DNA of 64,000 nucleotides from Medakamo hakoo (GCA_026636295.1 CP089462.1:186001-250000); one strand, 5' to 3'; counted from the stretch's first letter, positions 53,721 to 64,000 are shown. The notes: generated by a model from the letters alone, not told the origin. Program-made: numbers and translations.

Positions 53721-54200
53721 TTTCGCGTCCCGACAGCTAAAAGTGTAGAGAGGCAGGCCCCGCGCGTGCTTTGACGGCGGTCGGGCCAGAGGGTGTGAAG
53801 GGGGCCAGGCCAGGGCTTCCGCGGGGCGAGAAAGCGGGAAGCTGAGGGGGCGTGTGTGCGACCTGCGCGTGGAGAGGAACGTCCCTCCTCCTCCTCTCTC
53901 CCCGTCTCTCAGCGGGAACGGCAGTGTGAGAGGCCGGGGTGTGGGGTCGGCATTGGGCCCACGCACTCTCTCTTTTCTCTTTTTCTTTTGCCCAGGGGTG
54001 CGCGCGCGCGCGCCCGGGTGTGGCGCATGCGGCGGCCTCAACAAAACTAAACCCCGCACATGCCACGCCCTCGCGCGCGGCGCCCACCGCCGTGCGACTG
54101 CTGGGATTGCGTCGCTGAGGAGGGAGGCAATGCGGCGCCGGCCGCTGCGGCGGCGCACCCGCCACCCTCTCCCTCTTCTTCATCCCTCCCGGCCATCCGC
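53721..54200. other. Divergent intergenic region
   Basis: 480 bases between the Wee1 start and the chosen start of the next gene; an in-frame ATG at 54060 could move the latter upstream. CT- and CA-rich, no recognised element. Confidence 0.4.
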
Positions 54201-55355
54201 ATGGAGCCGCCGCCCAAGGCCCTGCTCATCATCGCGGATGGGGTGCTGGATGGCGGCGTCGACGGCGGGCAACGATCCAGCCTGGACGCCGCCCGGCCGC
54301 TCCCCCACCTGGACGGCCTCGCCCGGGCCGGCGGGTCGGGGCTGCTCGTGCTGGACGGCGGCGGCGGCGGCGGGCGGCCGACCGGCGTCCTACCCGTCGA
54401 CGACCCGGCCGTGCTGGCCCAGCTGCTGGGCGTGGCGCAGGTGAGGGATGGTGGGAAAAGGAGAGGGGAGGGGCGGGGCGGGGCGGGGCTGCCACGCCGC
54501 CTGCCCTAACCCTCTGCCCGTGGTGGGTTCTCGTGCTGCGCGCTCCACACGCCCGGCTCGCGCGCGTTTCCCTCACGCCGTCAGCCCACGCACACGCACA
54601 CACACACTCCATCCACGCAGTCCCCGGGCGTCGGCACGCCACCTCCCACCCTGGAATCCAGGTTCCAGGGCATGCGCGCCGCCCTGATGTCCGACGACGC
54701 GGGGTGGCGGGCGCTGGCGTCAACGTGTGGGGTGAGCGTGGCAGGACTGCGTGCCACCCCACCCTCCGCCGCCTCCTCGCCCGCCCTCCCACTCCCCGCG
54801 TCCCTGGCCTCCCGCATCGTGCGCCTGCTGGGCCTGGGATCGGCGCCCACCAACTCTGATGCCGACGACGACGACGACGACGACGACATCGACGCCGTGC
54901 TTGTGCACGTCCCGCCTCCATCCTCGACGGCCGCGCCCGCCCCCGCCGCTGTCGCTGTCTTGGCCTGGCTGGACGCCCTCCTCGCCGACCTGGGCCGCAC
55001 GCCCGCCGCCCGCACGGCCCTGATCACGTGCGTCATCTTGGGTGGGCCCGCCGTCCCGCCGCCCGCGCGCGCGGGCGGCGCGCCCGCCGCGCCCCCGCCC
55101 CCGTCCACCTTGCCACCCATCGCCCGCCCGGCCCAGACCTGGGAAGAAGGCGGCGCCACGTCCGACGGGCCGCGCCCGCCGGTCCGCACCCTGTGCCTCA
55201 CCGCCCGGCTGGCGGGCGTCGTGCGCACGGACGGGTTGACGGCACTCGACCCGGCGGGCGCGGCGGTCGGCGGCGCCCTGGGAACGGTCCGGGCCGCCCA
55301 CCTCCTGCCCGAGCTCGCGTACAAGATGGGGCGGGCGCCCAAGTACGGGGCGTGA
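54201..55355 (+). CDS. Unknown protein with phosphoglycerate-mutase-like N-terminus
   Basis: Exon 1 is 54201-54440 (an in-frame ATG at 54060 could add a 47-residue Pro/Ser/Ala-rich leader), the donor GTGAGG, and exon 2 54621-55355, phase 0, 324 residues. The start KALLIIADGVLDGGVDGG, then PLPHLDGLARAGGSGLLVLD recalls the N-terminal strand and PNLDxLAxxGxxGL block of archaeal-type cofactor-independent phosphoglycerate mutases in the alkaline-phosphatase superfamily. The metal-binding residues of that enzyme are not evident, and the rest does not match well. Two Asp-rich and Pro-rich inserts interrupt it (around 54860-54930 and 55050-55130). The last block ARTALITCVILGG and AHLLPELAYKMGRAPKYG look conserved. 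Function not assigned. Confidence 0.55.
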
Positions 55356-55466
55356 CGTGCGCGTGACGTGCCCGGCTTGCCTTTTGTGCGTGTGTGTGGA
55401 GCGTGTAGAAGAAGAAAGCCAAGCAGGCCTAGACTCGATCCACCTACCTACACGCTCCCTCTCTCC

Positions 55467-56048
55467 CTACCCCGCAGCGCTCTTGCCGCGCCGCCGCCTC
55501 TGTCCACCGCCGCCGCCCCCGCCGCCGCCGCCGCCGCCACTCAGCAGCGCCGGCACAAACGCCCGGAACTGGTCCCGCGTCAGGCCGGAGTAGCAGTCCA
55601 CCTCCCCACCCAGAGCTTCGGACGCGACGCTGAGCATCTCCAGCAACAGGGCGTCGTCCGGGTTTTGTTGGGCGGCACCCGCACCCCCACCCCCACCGCC
55701 ACGGTTGGCCGCCCGCAGCGCGCGGGCCAGGACGCCCTCCGTCAGGCGGGCGGACGGCGGGGCGACGGGAGCCGCGCCTGTTGAAGTCGTGTTGCCACCG
55801 CGCAAGCTGCCGGCGACCAGGCAGTCGAAGACGGCGTCCAACTCGGCGGGCGAGGGCAGGGCGGCCGAGGCCTGCACGGCCGGCGTTCCACCGCTGGCAC
55901 GTTTCCCGCGCGTAGTCGGCTTTTTCTTAGGCCGACGGTTCTCCTCCTCCACCTCCTCCTCCTCCGCGGAGAGCGTCACGGAGGTGGACGGCGAGTCTGT
56001 TGTTGTGCCAGACGGCGTGACCGATTTGGACCGGCGGCGTGGCGGCAT
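55467..56048 (-). CDS. Small unknown protein with EF-hand-like C-terminal half
   Basis: A 193-residue single-exon frame starting MPPRRRSKSVTPSG. The N-terminus is basic with a Glu-rich block (AEEEEVEEENRRPKKKPTTRGKR) resembling a nuclear localisation or nucleic-acid-binding region. From about residue 70 there are helices ELDAVFDCLVAGSLRGG, LTEGVLARALRAAN, DDALLLEMLSVASEALG and GLTRDQFRAFVPALL, spaced like a degenerate EF-hand pair but without calcium-loop Asp residues. It ends in poly-Gly and an Arg-rich tail. No confident family. Confidence 0.5.
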   Translation of the reverse strand: MPPRRRSKSVTPSGTTTDSPSTSVTLSAEEEEVEEENRRPKKKPTTRGKRASGGTPAVQASAALPSPAELDAVFDCLVAGSLRGGNTTSTGAAPVAPPSARLTEGVLARALRAANRGGGGGGAGAAQQNPDDALLLEMLSVASEALGGEVDCYSGLTRDQFRAFVPALLSGGGGGGGGGGGGQRRRRGKSAAG

Positions 56049-56259
56049 TGTTTTTTTGAGAGAAAAAAAAACAAGAAATGCTTCGCCCGTTCTGTTGTCT
56101 GACTCCAACTTCAACCTTCCCTTTCTCTTTGCTCATCGACGTCCGGCCCGACCCCCCACACAAAGCCACCGCCCGTGACTCATGAGTGAGCTATCGGTAG
56201 AATGTCGTTTTTTTACTCTCCCTCTCAACTCCCTCGCCGCCTCAGCCCCACCTCCTCCT

Positions 56260-59200
56260 TCACTTGTGCAACAGCGCACGCAGCGCGGCCTCCCACTCCG
56301 CCGCGGGCTTGGCCCACGACACGTCCAGGCCCATCGCCGCCTTTTGCCGGGCCCGCCACGCGTCCGGCTCCGCATCCCGCTCCTGCGCAGCGGCGCGGAC
56401 ACCCGCGACCAGGGCCGCCACAGCCGCCCTGTGCGCGGCCGGGTCGCCGGGCCCTCCCGGCGCGGCGACTTGGAAGCCGACGTCCGCGCTCACCAGGTCG
56501 CGCAGGCCGCCCACGGACGCCACGACGGGGATGGCGCCGTACCGGGCCGCGGCCTGGGCCACCAGCCCACACGGCTCAAAGCGGGACGGCACGATGACGA
56601 CGTCGGCGGCAGCGGCCAGCGCGTGCGCGGCCGTCTCCTCGAAAAAGGGCAGGCCGACCGCGCGGCCGGGGAAGGACAGCGCGAGGCCGGCCAGGGCGGC
56701 CTCCATCCACGGGCTGCCCGTGCCCAGCGCGACGAGCTGGATGGGGTGGGACCGAGCTGCCGCCGCGCCACCCCCGCCATCGCTGCCCGCCAGCAACGCC
56801 GGCGCGGCGGCCAGCAGCACGTCCACGCCCTTCTGGTCCGTCAGGCGGCCGATGTACGCGACCAGCGTCGGCTTGGGGTCCACGTCCAGCCCGTGCGCCG
56901 CTTGGAACGCCGCTTTGGCGGCGGCTTTGCCCGCCGCAGCACTGCCCGCATCAAAGCGCGAGCGCGACGGCAGGCGGGCGTCCGTCGCCGGGTCCCACTC
57001 CTCCGTGTCCAGGCCGTTCATGATGCCGGCCACGCCCGCGGCCCGCAGCGGGCCCAGCAGCCCGCACGCGCCTTCTGGGGACGCCGTGATTTCGGCCGCG
57101 TACGACGGCGAGACGGTCAGGACGGCGTCGGACGCGAGCAGGGCGCCCCGCATCCAGTTGAGCTGGCGGGGTGCGGCGGCGGGGGCGGGCCCGTCACCAC
57201 CACCAGCACTGTCGTCGTCCGCGCCTGGCGTCCATTCCAGGGCCGGCCGCGCCGACTGCGGCAGGCACAGCCGGCCCCACGCTTCAGCCGGGAAGATGCC
57301 CTGGTAAGCCAGGTTGTGAATGCAAAAGGCGGTGCGTGCGCCGGCCAGCGACCGGGCCAGGGCGGCGCTAAACGCCGCGGCAGCGGGCGACGCGCCGCCA
57401 CACCCGCACGCGTCGCCGTGGCCGCACCCGCCTGCCTGCGCGCCGTATCGCAGGCGCAGGGCCAGCGGAGCGGTCGGCCAGTCGTTGGCGACAAACGCGA
57501 TGGGTCCCGTTGCGTGGCTGCCGGGCGACGGGAGCGGGAAAGGCGCCGTCGTCGGTGCAGGAACAACAGCAGCGGCGGCGGCAGGCTTGGGAGCTGCTGC
57601 CGCCGCTTTCTTCCGGCGTGGCCGAGCTTTAGCCTTGCGAGCCGGCTTGGCGGCGCCTTCAGAGCCTCCTGCAGCGACTTCCGCAACGGCAGCCGCGACG
57701 GCGGCCGCGCCCACGACGCGAGGGCCCCGGCTGCCGCCTCCACCACCACCGGCTGAAGGTGGTGGCTTTGTCTCGTCGTCGTCGTCGTCCTCTCCTGCCT
57801 CCCGCCCCGTCCGCACGCGGAGGCCACGGTTGGGGAGGTCGGTGGATGTTGACGCGCTCCTCTCGTCCTCACCCTCACCCTCCGGTTTTTTGGGCGCCAA
57901 GCCCAGCCCGGACAGCGCACGGCGGACGAGCGAGCCAAAGTCTGGCGAAGCCGGCTGTTCCGTCTGCGGTTGGGGCGCCGACTCCTGTAAACCCAGGCCA
58001 GACAGCATGCGGCCCAGCATGGAGCCAGGGGACGCGGGCGGCGGGGAGGCGGAAGAGGACGGGTCGGCAGCGATGGGAGGAGTGGTCGCGGCTGGCGGCG
58101 CGCCGGCCGCCGCCGTGCCCTTGCCCTCCCCGTCCGTCGCGGATTTGGGAGTCGCCGGCCGGTCAGGGCCCGCTTTCTTTTTGGCAGCGTCAGGCTTGGT
58201 CGCAGCAGCGGCTGCGGGCGGCTTTGTCGAAGCCGCCGGCGGCTCTGCTTTTTTCGGCGGAGGCGCGGCCTTGGCCTTGGCCGCAGCCCGTGTGCCCACC
58301 ACCGTCGCGGTCGTCGGCCCGGGCAGGAAGGTCGACGTCAGCGGGCGCATGGGCGAGGAAGAGGAAGAAGGGGAGGAGGAGGACGGCTTTGGAGCTGCGG
58401 GCACAGCCGCGGACGCAACGCCAGTCCCGCCCGCCGCACCCTTCTCCTCCCCGCTGCCACCGGGTTCGGCCGCCGTCGTCTGGGTGCGCAGCCGCCGGCC
58501 GCTGACGGGCGGCGGCAGGCCGGCGGGCGAGCCGGCCGCCTCCTCTCCCGCCACACCAGCAGCAGGCGGCTCTCCATCGTCAGCCGCGACAACGGCCACG
58601 CCTTTCTTTGTCTTGGCCTGCGTGGGCGTCGTGGTCGGAGGTCCGGCCAGCGGAGCGGGGCCGGACCGAGGCCGGCGCGGGGATGGCTTTGGTGTCGTCG
58701 TCGTCGTCGTCGTTGTCGTCGTCGTCGACGGCCCAGCCTCTTCAACAGCAGCAGCGTCACCGTCGCCACGCTTGGCGCGGCGTCCACGGCGGCGAGGGGG
58801 TGAGGCAGTCGAAGTGGGGGCCGAGCCGTCGCTGGTCGTCGTCGTCGCCTCAACCTCAGCTGCAGCCACCGCGGCCGCCTCGTGCGCGGCCGCAGCCTCC
58901 TCCCACACGCCCGCGTCCGACGCGACCAGGTCGGCGGCCGCGGACCGGGCGGCGGACGCAATGGAGGCAGGGGTGTCATTACCATCACCCGCTGCGGGTG
59001 GTGGGGGCGGCGGGCGTGGCGGCGGCGACGCGACCCGTCGTCCACGCGCGCGCGTCGCCGTCGCCGTCGCCGTCGCCGTTCCAGCGCCCGCGCCGACCAC
59101 CGCGCCCGCCTCGGCTTCCTCGCCGACTTCCGTGATCACCGTGTGCGCCGCCGCGCCGGCGACGACCCCGCCCTGGACAGCCACACGTCCTGCTGCGGCA

Positions 59201-59987
59201 CTGCCGCCGCCCGCGCCCCACAGCAGGGCGGGCGCCGCCAGGGCCGCCTGGCACAGGATGGAGTAGCGCACGTCCAGGTCGGGCCAGGCCGGGTCGCCCG
59301 CTTCGACGTACGTGGCCGCCGGATTGGACGGCGACGACGACGACGACGGCGACGACGAAGAAGAAGACGCGGACGCGTTGCTTGTCCTCCGCCCAGGCGC
59401 GTAGATGTCCCCGCCCGTGCCGTCAAAGGCCGGGTGGGAGACGAAGACGCGGTCGACGCCGGCCTGCGTCTCCAAAAACAGGCGGGCGGGCGCAAACGCG
59501 CAGGCCGCGCCGCCGACCGCGCCGTCGGGCCAGGCCACGGGTAACAGGACAGGCGCGTCTAAGCCTGTGTCGGCCGCGCCTGGGTAGGCTTCGTACCGGG
59601 GCGCGACCGTCATGACGCGGTGGCCGCTGGTGGGTGTGTGAGGATGATGGGGCGTGAGAAACGGAGGCGCAGCAGGTCGTGAGGGCGTTGCAGAGCCCGC
59701 GCGGGCGAATTCCTCCCCTCTTACTCACCGGTCCGCCAGCGCGACGGGCAGCGCGGCCAGGACATCACCCAAACCGCCAACTTTGGACCAGGGCGCCACC
59801 TCCGTGGCGACAAAGACGATCTGGTGGAGGGCGTGGATTGGGGAGCGTGAGTGTGGTGTTGCCTTTTGTCGCCGTCGCGCCGCCTAGTAAACCGACTGCG
59901 GTTCGTCCGGACGAATTTCCGACAGCCACGCACCGGCATCCCCCCACCCCGCCCGCCCTCTCCACCCTCCCTGTCCGTGCTCGCCAT
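56260..59987 (-). CDS. SS: Starch synthase (GT5) with a large insertion in the catalytic domain
   Basis: Exons are 59987-59934 (upstream start uncertain; the frame stays open to 60134), 59820-59729 and 59626-56260; phases match, 1170 residues. The first shared block [20 protein letters not shown] contains the ADP-glucose-binding KVGGL motif, then [12 protein letters not shown]. The catalytic half resumes with [42 protein letters not shown] and a C-terminal block with SRFEPCGL and the [12 protein letters not shown] ending. Starch synthases add glucose from ADP-glucose to amylopectin or amylose in plastids. Between the LC-x-AALAAP helix and FVANDW lie about 560 low-complexity residues (about 59208-57515), where the family has a short loop. 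No intron signal was needed to keep the frame open. Confidence 0.85.
57515..59208 (-). other. Low-complexity insert within the starch synthase domain
   Basis: About 560 codons rich in Ala, Pro, Ser, Thr, Lys and Glu, open on the sense strand. It contains a GTC repeat giving poly-Thr, an ATATATAT-like Ala-Thr run and a duplicated motif ([12 protein letters not shown] and [13 protein letters not shown]). Starch synthases normally have no more than a short loop here. Confidence 0.7.
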
Positions 59988-60474
59988 GACCACCAATCTA
60001 CAACACGCGCGCCCTCGCAATCGCGCGCCGTGCACCGGGTGCACGACGAGCGTGAAGGCGCGGCGTGCGACCGGCGGCGGCGGCGCGGCTAGTGGAGCGG
60101 CGTGCCGAGGGCGGGCGAGGTCTGGTAGCGGCAACGCCGCCGTCGTGGGATACTCCAGACGGCAGGCGTCACGCCCAGATCAAGAACAGGGCAATTGGCT
60201 GGGTGGGGATGGGGGCGTCAAGCCATCGTGGTGTCTGTGTTTGTCGCACTCGCGTCGGGCGCAACCCCCGCCAACGCCCCAGCCTGTGACGGTGGAATGA
60301 CGCACAGGCGTCCGGGCCGGCCCACAATCAAAACACGCAAGGAAAGAATTTCTGACACACACACTCGCTCGCGCGCGCACACACACACACACGCACATAC
60401 ATTCTCGCGCACACACTGGCAGGGGGATCAGTGCGGGTCCGTGTCTCCCCACCCCCTCCCATTTCTACCCTCCC
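59988..60474. other. Intergenic, UBC7 downstream and starch synthase upstream
   Basis: No separate gene is supported. The minus-strand frame of starch synthase exon 1 continues open to 60134 and could encode more transit peptide through an unseen upstream exon. A CA-rich simple repeat lies at about 60355-60420. Confidence 0.45.
60355..60420. repeat. CA/CG simple repeat
   Basis: ACACACA and CGCGCG runs interrupted by CATACATT, just past the UBC7 gene's stop. Simple sequence repeat with no other feature. Confidence 0.7.
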
Positions 60475-61598
60475 TCACAGCATTTCCTGGCTTTTGCGCA
60501 CGATCCGCGCGACGCGTTTGCGGAAGCCCGCCCGGTCCTCCCGCCATTCTTTGGCCGCGTCGATGTTGGCGGGCGACTCGTCGTTGGGGGAGGACAGCAT
60601 GGAAATGATGGAGATCATGATGGTTTCCACCTGGCGCGGGGAGAGTGGGGAGGGGAGTGGTGGTGGCGGGCCGGTGTGAGCGCGGCTGCGTGGACAGAAA
60701 AACAACCGACGACGCGGAAGACAAGGGCACGGCGCACGGGCGCGACAGCATGCTCCACCTCGGAGGCAGCCTCGCCCCCCCCCCCCTCCCCTCCACCCCT
60801 CTCACCGTGTGGACGGGCGACCACCGTTCCGCGGCGGTCTCATACCCCATCGGGTCGTCGCCGGCAGAGTGCAGGATGGAGATGCACACCCGGCCGTCCG
60901 CGTACACGTTGGGGTGCCACATTTCCGACGTGAAACGGCAGGTGGGCGGGGATTGCGGGTAGTCGGGCGGGAAGGTCAGGAGCGCGTTGAAAAAGCCGCC
61001 CTCGCTGGAAGGGGGGTGTGGGGGGAGGGAGGATGGGGTTCGGGGGGGAGCGCCGAGGTCAGCGTCGTTTCTCCGCGTCGCTGGAGAGCACAATGGAGGC
61101 CCAAAAACGGCGCGCCGCAAAGGCACACGCAGCGCCTCCTTCTCCCTCGTTCCGCACGGACGGTGCGACCGGCCGTCCTCCACCCGCCCACGCGCCGGCC
61201 GAGGTGGCGAGGCCGGGGTTGTGAGTGTGGCAGAGGAAGGCAAGGAGCGAGCACGGCGGGGGAGAGTCGGGGCGCGCGGCGCGAAAAATCCAAACACAAA
61301 CGCGCCCACACCAACGCACTAGAACGTGTCCGGCGGGCCCATGATGGTGACCTGCCACTCGAACAGGGAGTCGTTGACCAGACCGGCGGAGAAGCCTTCG
61401 ACGGGCTTTTTGGTCAGCTCTGTGGGCGGGAGAGGCGGGAGGCGCGTGGGGGAGCGCGTGAGAGCGATGGACAGCAGAGCTCCCTCTTTCGCGCGCGTCC
61501 TGCGGGCCACCGGCAGCCCTCGTCTCCCCTCCTCACTTCACGCACGGTCGCGCACCTTTCAACTGCTTGCGCAGCAGCAGGGAAGCCTGGTCCGTCAT
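60475..61598 (-). CDS. UBC7: Ubiquitin-conjugating enzyme E2, UBC7/UBE2G2 type
   Basis: Four exons (61598-61556, 61419-61320, 61004-60806, 60630-60475) join in phase to 165 residues, exactly the usual UBE2G2 length. The splice of exons 2 and 3 restores GPPDTFYEGGFFNALLTFP. HPN is in MWHPNVYADG, the catalytic Cys is in GRVCISIL (about residue 89) and the acidic loop HSAGDDPMGYETAAERW after it is diagnostic for the UBC7/UBE2G family. It supplies ubiquitin for ER-associated degradation with membrane RING ligases. No membrane anchor is present, as in UBC7. Donors include GTGCG at two sites. Confidence 0.95.
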
Positions 61599-61939
61599 CG
61601 TGGGCGAGGCGTGGCGGAAACGAAAAGAAGAAGCGCGCGGCGCCGAAAAGAAGAAGCAAAAATGGAATACGTGGGGCAAGGGGGCGGGCGCGACGCTCGG
61701 CGTGCGGTGTGAGGGTGCGCGTGGAGGGTGTGGCGCGTGTGCGTGGGTGGGGCGCGAGGCGTCTCTCCTCCGCGTGGAGAGAGGGTGTGCACAACACGCG
61801 AAGCGAAGAAGCAGTGTAGTGGGACAGGTTCTGTGTTTGTTTCGTTTTCTCATCACTCTCCTCGCAACACACCCTTCCCATCCCTAGCCCCGTCCGTCGC
61901 ACCCACCACCGCCGTGCCCTCCCGCAAGAACACCAAGCT
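61599..61939. other. Intergenic, TOM40 downstream and UBC7 upstream
   Basis: 341 bases with no gene between the TOM40 stop (61940) and UBC7 start (61598), both minus. No element was recognised. Confidence 0.4.
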
Positions 61940-63353
61940 TTACTCGCCTACCGTCATCCCCAGTCCAAATTTAGAGTTTTTGGTGAGGTGGTCCAGCTCG
62001 GCGGACAGGACAAAGTTGACGCCCACGTTCACCCGCTCCTCCAAGAACGCGGCGACCCGGCCTTCCGTGTCGATGCGCCCGCGCAGCCGGCACTGGCGCA
62101 GCAGGTAATCGTACCCGAACGAGGCCGTCGCCTCACGCGCCTGCCAGTTCCACAGGAAGTCGGAGGCCAAAGACACCTTGTCGGAGACGCGGTGGACGTA
62201 GCCCAGCGACACCAGCCCCGTCGTCGCGACCTGGGCCGTCGCGACGTGGTTGGTGCCCGCGTGCCGGGCCGCAAAGCCCGTCCCGGACTTGCCTTGCGCC
62301 CGCAGCCAGAAGGCTTCGCCGCCCAGGGTCAGGTTGGGCGTGACGGACTGGAAGTAGTTGAGACCTGGAGGGGTGGGGCAGGGGACGGGAGCGGGTGAGC
62401 AAAAAAACACAACCAGCCTCGCGAGCGAGGCGGGGGGGTTGCGCGCGCCTGGAGAAGGCTCCGCCCACCCCACCCTTACCGTAAAACTGGTTGTTGCCCA
62501 GCTTGACCTGGCCGTTCCAGTCCGTGCCCTTGAAGTCGACGTCCACCATGCCCTGCGACATGCCCGGCTCCGGGCTCATCTGGGTCTGGACCTTCAACGA
62601 CACGGCGTCGGACAGGTCGACTTTCACCCGGCCCGTCATCCGCCCGTCCGTGAGGACGCGGCCCACGGCCATGTCGCCGCGCGCGCTGACCAGGTTGGCG
62701 CCGAATTCATAGGTGCCGACCGCCATCTTCAGGGGCGGTGCGCCGGGCTGGGCGGGGACGTCCGCGTTGCCCATGAAAAAGGAGTGGCAGACCGCGAAGT
62801 TTTGGTTGAAGGGCTTGGTGAAGTCGAAGCGCAGGCCTTCAAACAGGTCGGGCTTGAGGGACACTGTCATGGGTGTGGGGCGGGAGTTGGGTGACGGCGG
62901 GCGTGAGTGCGAGCCTGGAGAGGGGCAGGGGAGCGCGGGCCGGGGCGGGGGTCGCCCGAAGAGAGATCGCCCGAAAGCCAAAACGCAACTCATGACTTCG
63001 CGCTGCAGTTCCTCGTAGCGGACGGGCTGCGGCAGGGCCGGCAGCGACGAGCCGGTCGCGACGGGCGCCTGATGGGGTTGGTGACGTGGGTGGGAAGGAG
63101 CGTGAGAGAGAGGCCGGGCGACGGGCAGACCGGCGTTGCCGACCGACCGACGACGACAAGCAGCACAAAAGACACAGCGAGGCGATGCCCACCCGTTTCC
63201 TGTGGCCCACCCTCCACTCACCGGCGTCGAGTACAGGCCCGCGTTCTGAGCCAGCACATTGCCCGACGGGCCCGCGGACGCGGCGGCGGGCGCTTCCGCC
63301 GTGGCGACGGCCGCGGCGGCCGAGCATTCGGCCGTGCGGAAGAGGCTGTACAT
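61940..63353 (-). CDS. TOM40: TOM40, mitochondrial outer-membrane import pore
   Basis: Four exons (63353-63222, 63068-62990, 62863-62480, 62364-61940) join in phase to 339 residues. Porin3-family beta-barrel features are clear: PVRYEELQREV before the barrel, LFEGLRFDFTKPFNQNFAVCHSFFMGN, repeated amphipathic beta strands (VKVDLSDAVSLKVQTQM, GQVKLGNNQFYG, LTLGGEAFWLRAQG) and the end LDHLTKNSKFGLGMTVGE. TOM40 is the channel of the mitochondrial preprotein translocase. Length fits plant TOM40. The N-terminal 55 residues are Ala-rich and disordered. The exon 2 donor is atypical (ATGA|GTTGCG) but is the only one that keeps the frame. Confidence 0.92.
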
Positions 63354-63652
63354 CTCTTTTTTATCGGTCTAGCGCCTCTGAGTGCGGCGGGAGGGGGAGC
63401 CGCGGGCGTGTGCGAGCGCGGCAGACGTGCGCGATCGGTCTCAGCGGGTGGAGGAGGGGTGGGGCGTGCGGGGAGGGTGCCCGGTCGGACGGCAAGAGTC
63501 TGCCGCGTTTGCGCGCCGCTGTTTTTTTCGTTCGCGGCAGTGGGGGCACCCCTCTCCCATAAAACATGAAGAGGCCTTTCACGCCCCTGCCCATGGTTGC
63601 ACCTCTTAAACATCTGACCTTTCTTTCTTGTCTTACACACAACTCACCTTAT

Positions 63653-64000
63653 TCACGACCGCCCGGCCTCCCAGGGCCGCGGCGGGCACCGCGACCCGAT
63701 GCCGGGCAGGCGGCCGCCAGGTCCACCACTCCCACCGGCGCCGCCGACCCGCTGGAAGCCGGGGCGCCCCGCGCCCGCCGCGTTCAACGCCGCGGCCGCC
63801 GCACTCCCGTCCGCCGCCGCCACGAGCGACGCCACAAACTTCGCAGCGGCGGGCGAGGGCGGGGACGGCGCGGACCGGCCCGGCTCCACCAGCCACAGCG
63901 TGCGCGTCAGGCGGCGGCCGCGCGAGAGCGGGACGACCGAGACGAGGCCGAGCGCGACCTCCTTGTCCACCGCGGCGGCGGAGACGAAGGCGGCGCCCAG
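63653..64000 (-). CDS. 3' end of a probable LysR-type transcriptional regulator (partial)
   Basis: The gene enters from the right edge; only the last 115 codons are visible, ending at TGA 63655-63653. The first part, LGAAFVSAAAVDKEVALGLV then LWLVEPGRS and PAAAKFVASLV, matches the C-terminal end of a LysR effector-binding domain, with its aliphatic strand, charged helix (DKEVALG) and the family's SPAA-F-L helix. The last 45 residues are Gly/Arg-rich and not conserved. The helix-turn-helix domain would be outside the window, so the call is tentative. LysR regulators are bacterial, with plastid-encoded ycf30 in red algae; a nuclear copy would imply plastid-to-nucleus or lateral transfer. An AGGTGAGT donor-like site at the end (about 63650) leaves an alternative spliced end open. 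Confidence 0.45.
   Translation of the reverse strand: MGAAFVSAAAVDKEVALGLVSVVPLSRGRRLTRTLWLVEPGRSAPSPPSPAAAKFVASLVAAADGSAAAAALNAAGAGRPGFQRVGGAGGSGGPGGRLPGIGSRCPPRPWEAGRS

Noticed and set aside
1-64000. Viral, retroelement or transposon fossils
   Set aside because: No reverse transcriptase, integrase, capsid or transposase motifs and no long terminal repeats were recognised in the window.

Overview
The window is nuclear DNA from a GC-rich, compact-genome photosynthetic eukaryote, most likely a unicellular green alga (Chlorophyta). The evidence is short introns with GTGAGT, GTGCGT or GTGAGG donors and CAG acceptors, a plant-type starch synthase, two plant-type 3-ketoacyl-CoA synthases, a plastid-type SecA2, a Der GTPase, and TGTAA poly(A)-type signals downstream of several stops. 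The exact lineage cannot be fixed from the sequence. About 31 protein genes and one intron-containing tRNA are packed on both strands, often less than 300 bases apart. I found no viral or transposon remnants and no CRISPR array.

Layout. 0.2-8.1 kb holds a GUCD1-like cysteine-peptidase-fold protein, a divergent SecA2 and an unknown membrane/coiled-coil protein. 8.3-32.2 kb is a striking lipid neighbourhood: two oxysterol-binding-related proteins, an amidase-signature (FAAH-like) protein, two 3-ketoacyl-CoA synthases, one ELO elongase, an FSP1/AIFM2-like quinone oxidoreductase and two tandem ABCG half-transporters. A secreted low-complexity protein is the only member with no clear lipid link. 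32.9-43.2 kb holds a PAQR/hemolysin-III membrane protein, a nine-exon gene that I reconstruct as a SYCP2/ASY3-like meiotic chromosome-axis protein, a SET-domain methyltransferase of the RuBisCO-LSMT/SETD3 class and an ankyrin-DHYC palmitoyltransferase. 43.5-48.9 kb holds a small unknown protein, a DUF1295-type reductase/methyltransferase, a SnoaL-like plus membrane protein, an RBX1 RING protein, an Alr4036-type FMN-binding protein and tRNA-Trp(CCA). 48.9-55.4 kb holds plastid-type Der overlapping a LYR-motif gene by ATGA, a Wee1-like kinase and an unknown phosphomutase-like protein. 55.5-64 kb holds a small unknown protein, a starch synthase with a roughly 560-residue insertion in its catalytic domain, UBC7/UBE2G2, TOM40 and the 3' end of a probable LysR-type regulator.

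How the genes fit together. KCS and ELO enzymes condense acyl chains into very-long-chain fatty acids, OSBP-related proteins move lipids between membranes, and ABCG half-transporters export lipids to the surface. Their co-location suggests a surface-lipid or wall-polymer neighbourhood, which is inference. RBX1 (cullin ligases) and UBC7 (ER-associated degradation) belong to ubiquitin pathways. TOM40 serves mitochondrial import, and SecA2 and Der serve plastid translocation and ribosome assembly. Exon boundaries below were worked out by hand from splice sites and reading-frame phase. Start codons are the least certain element.
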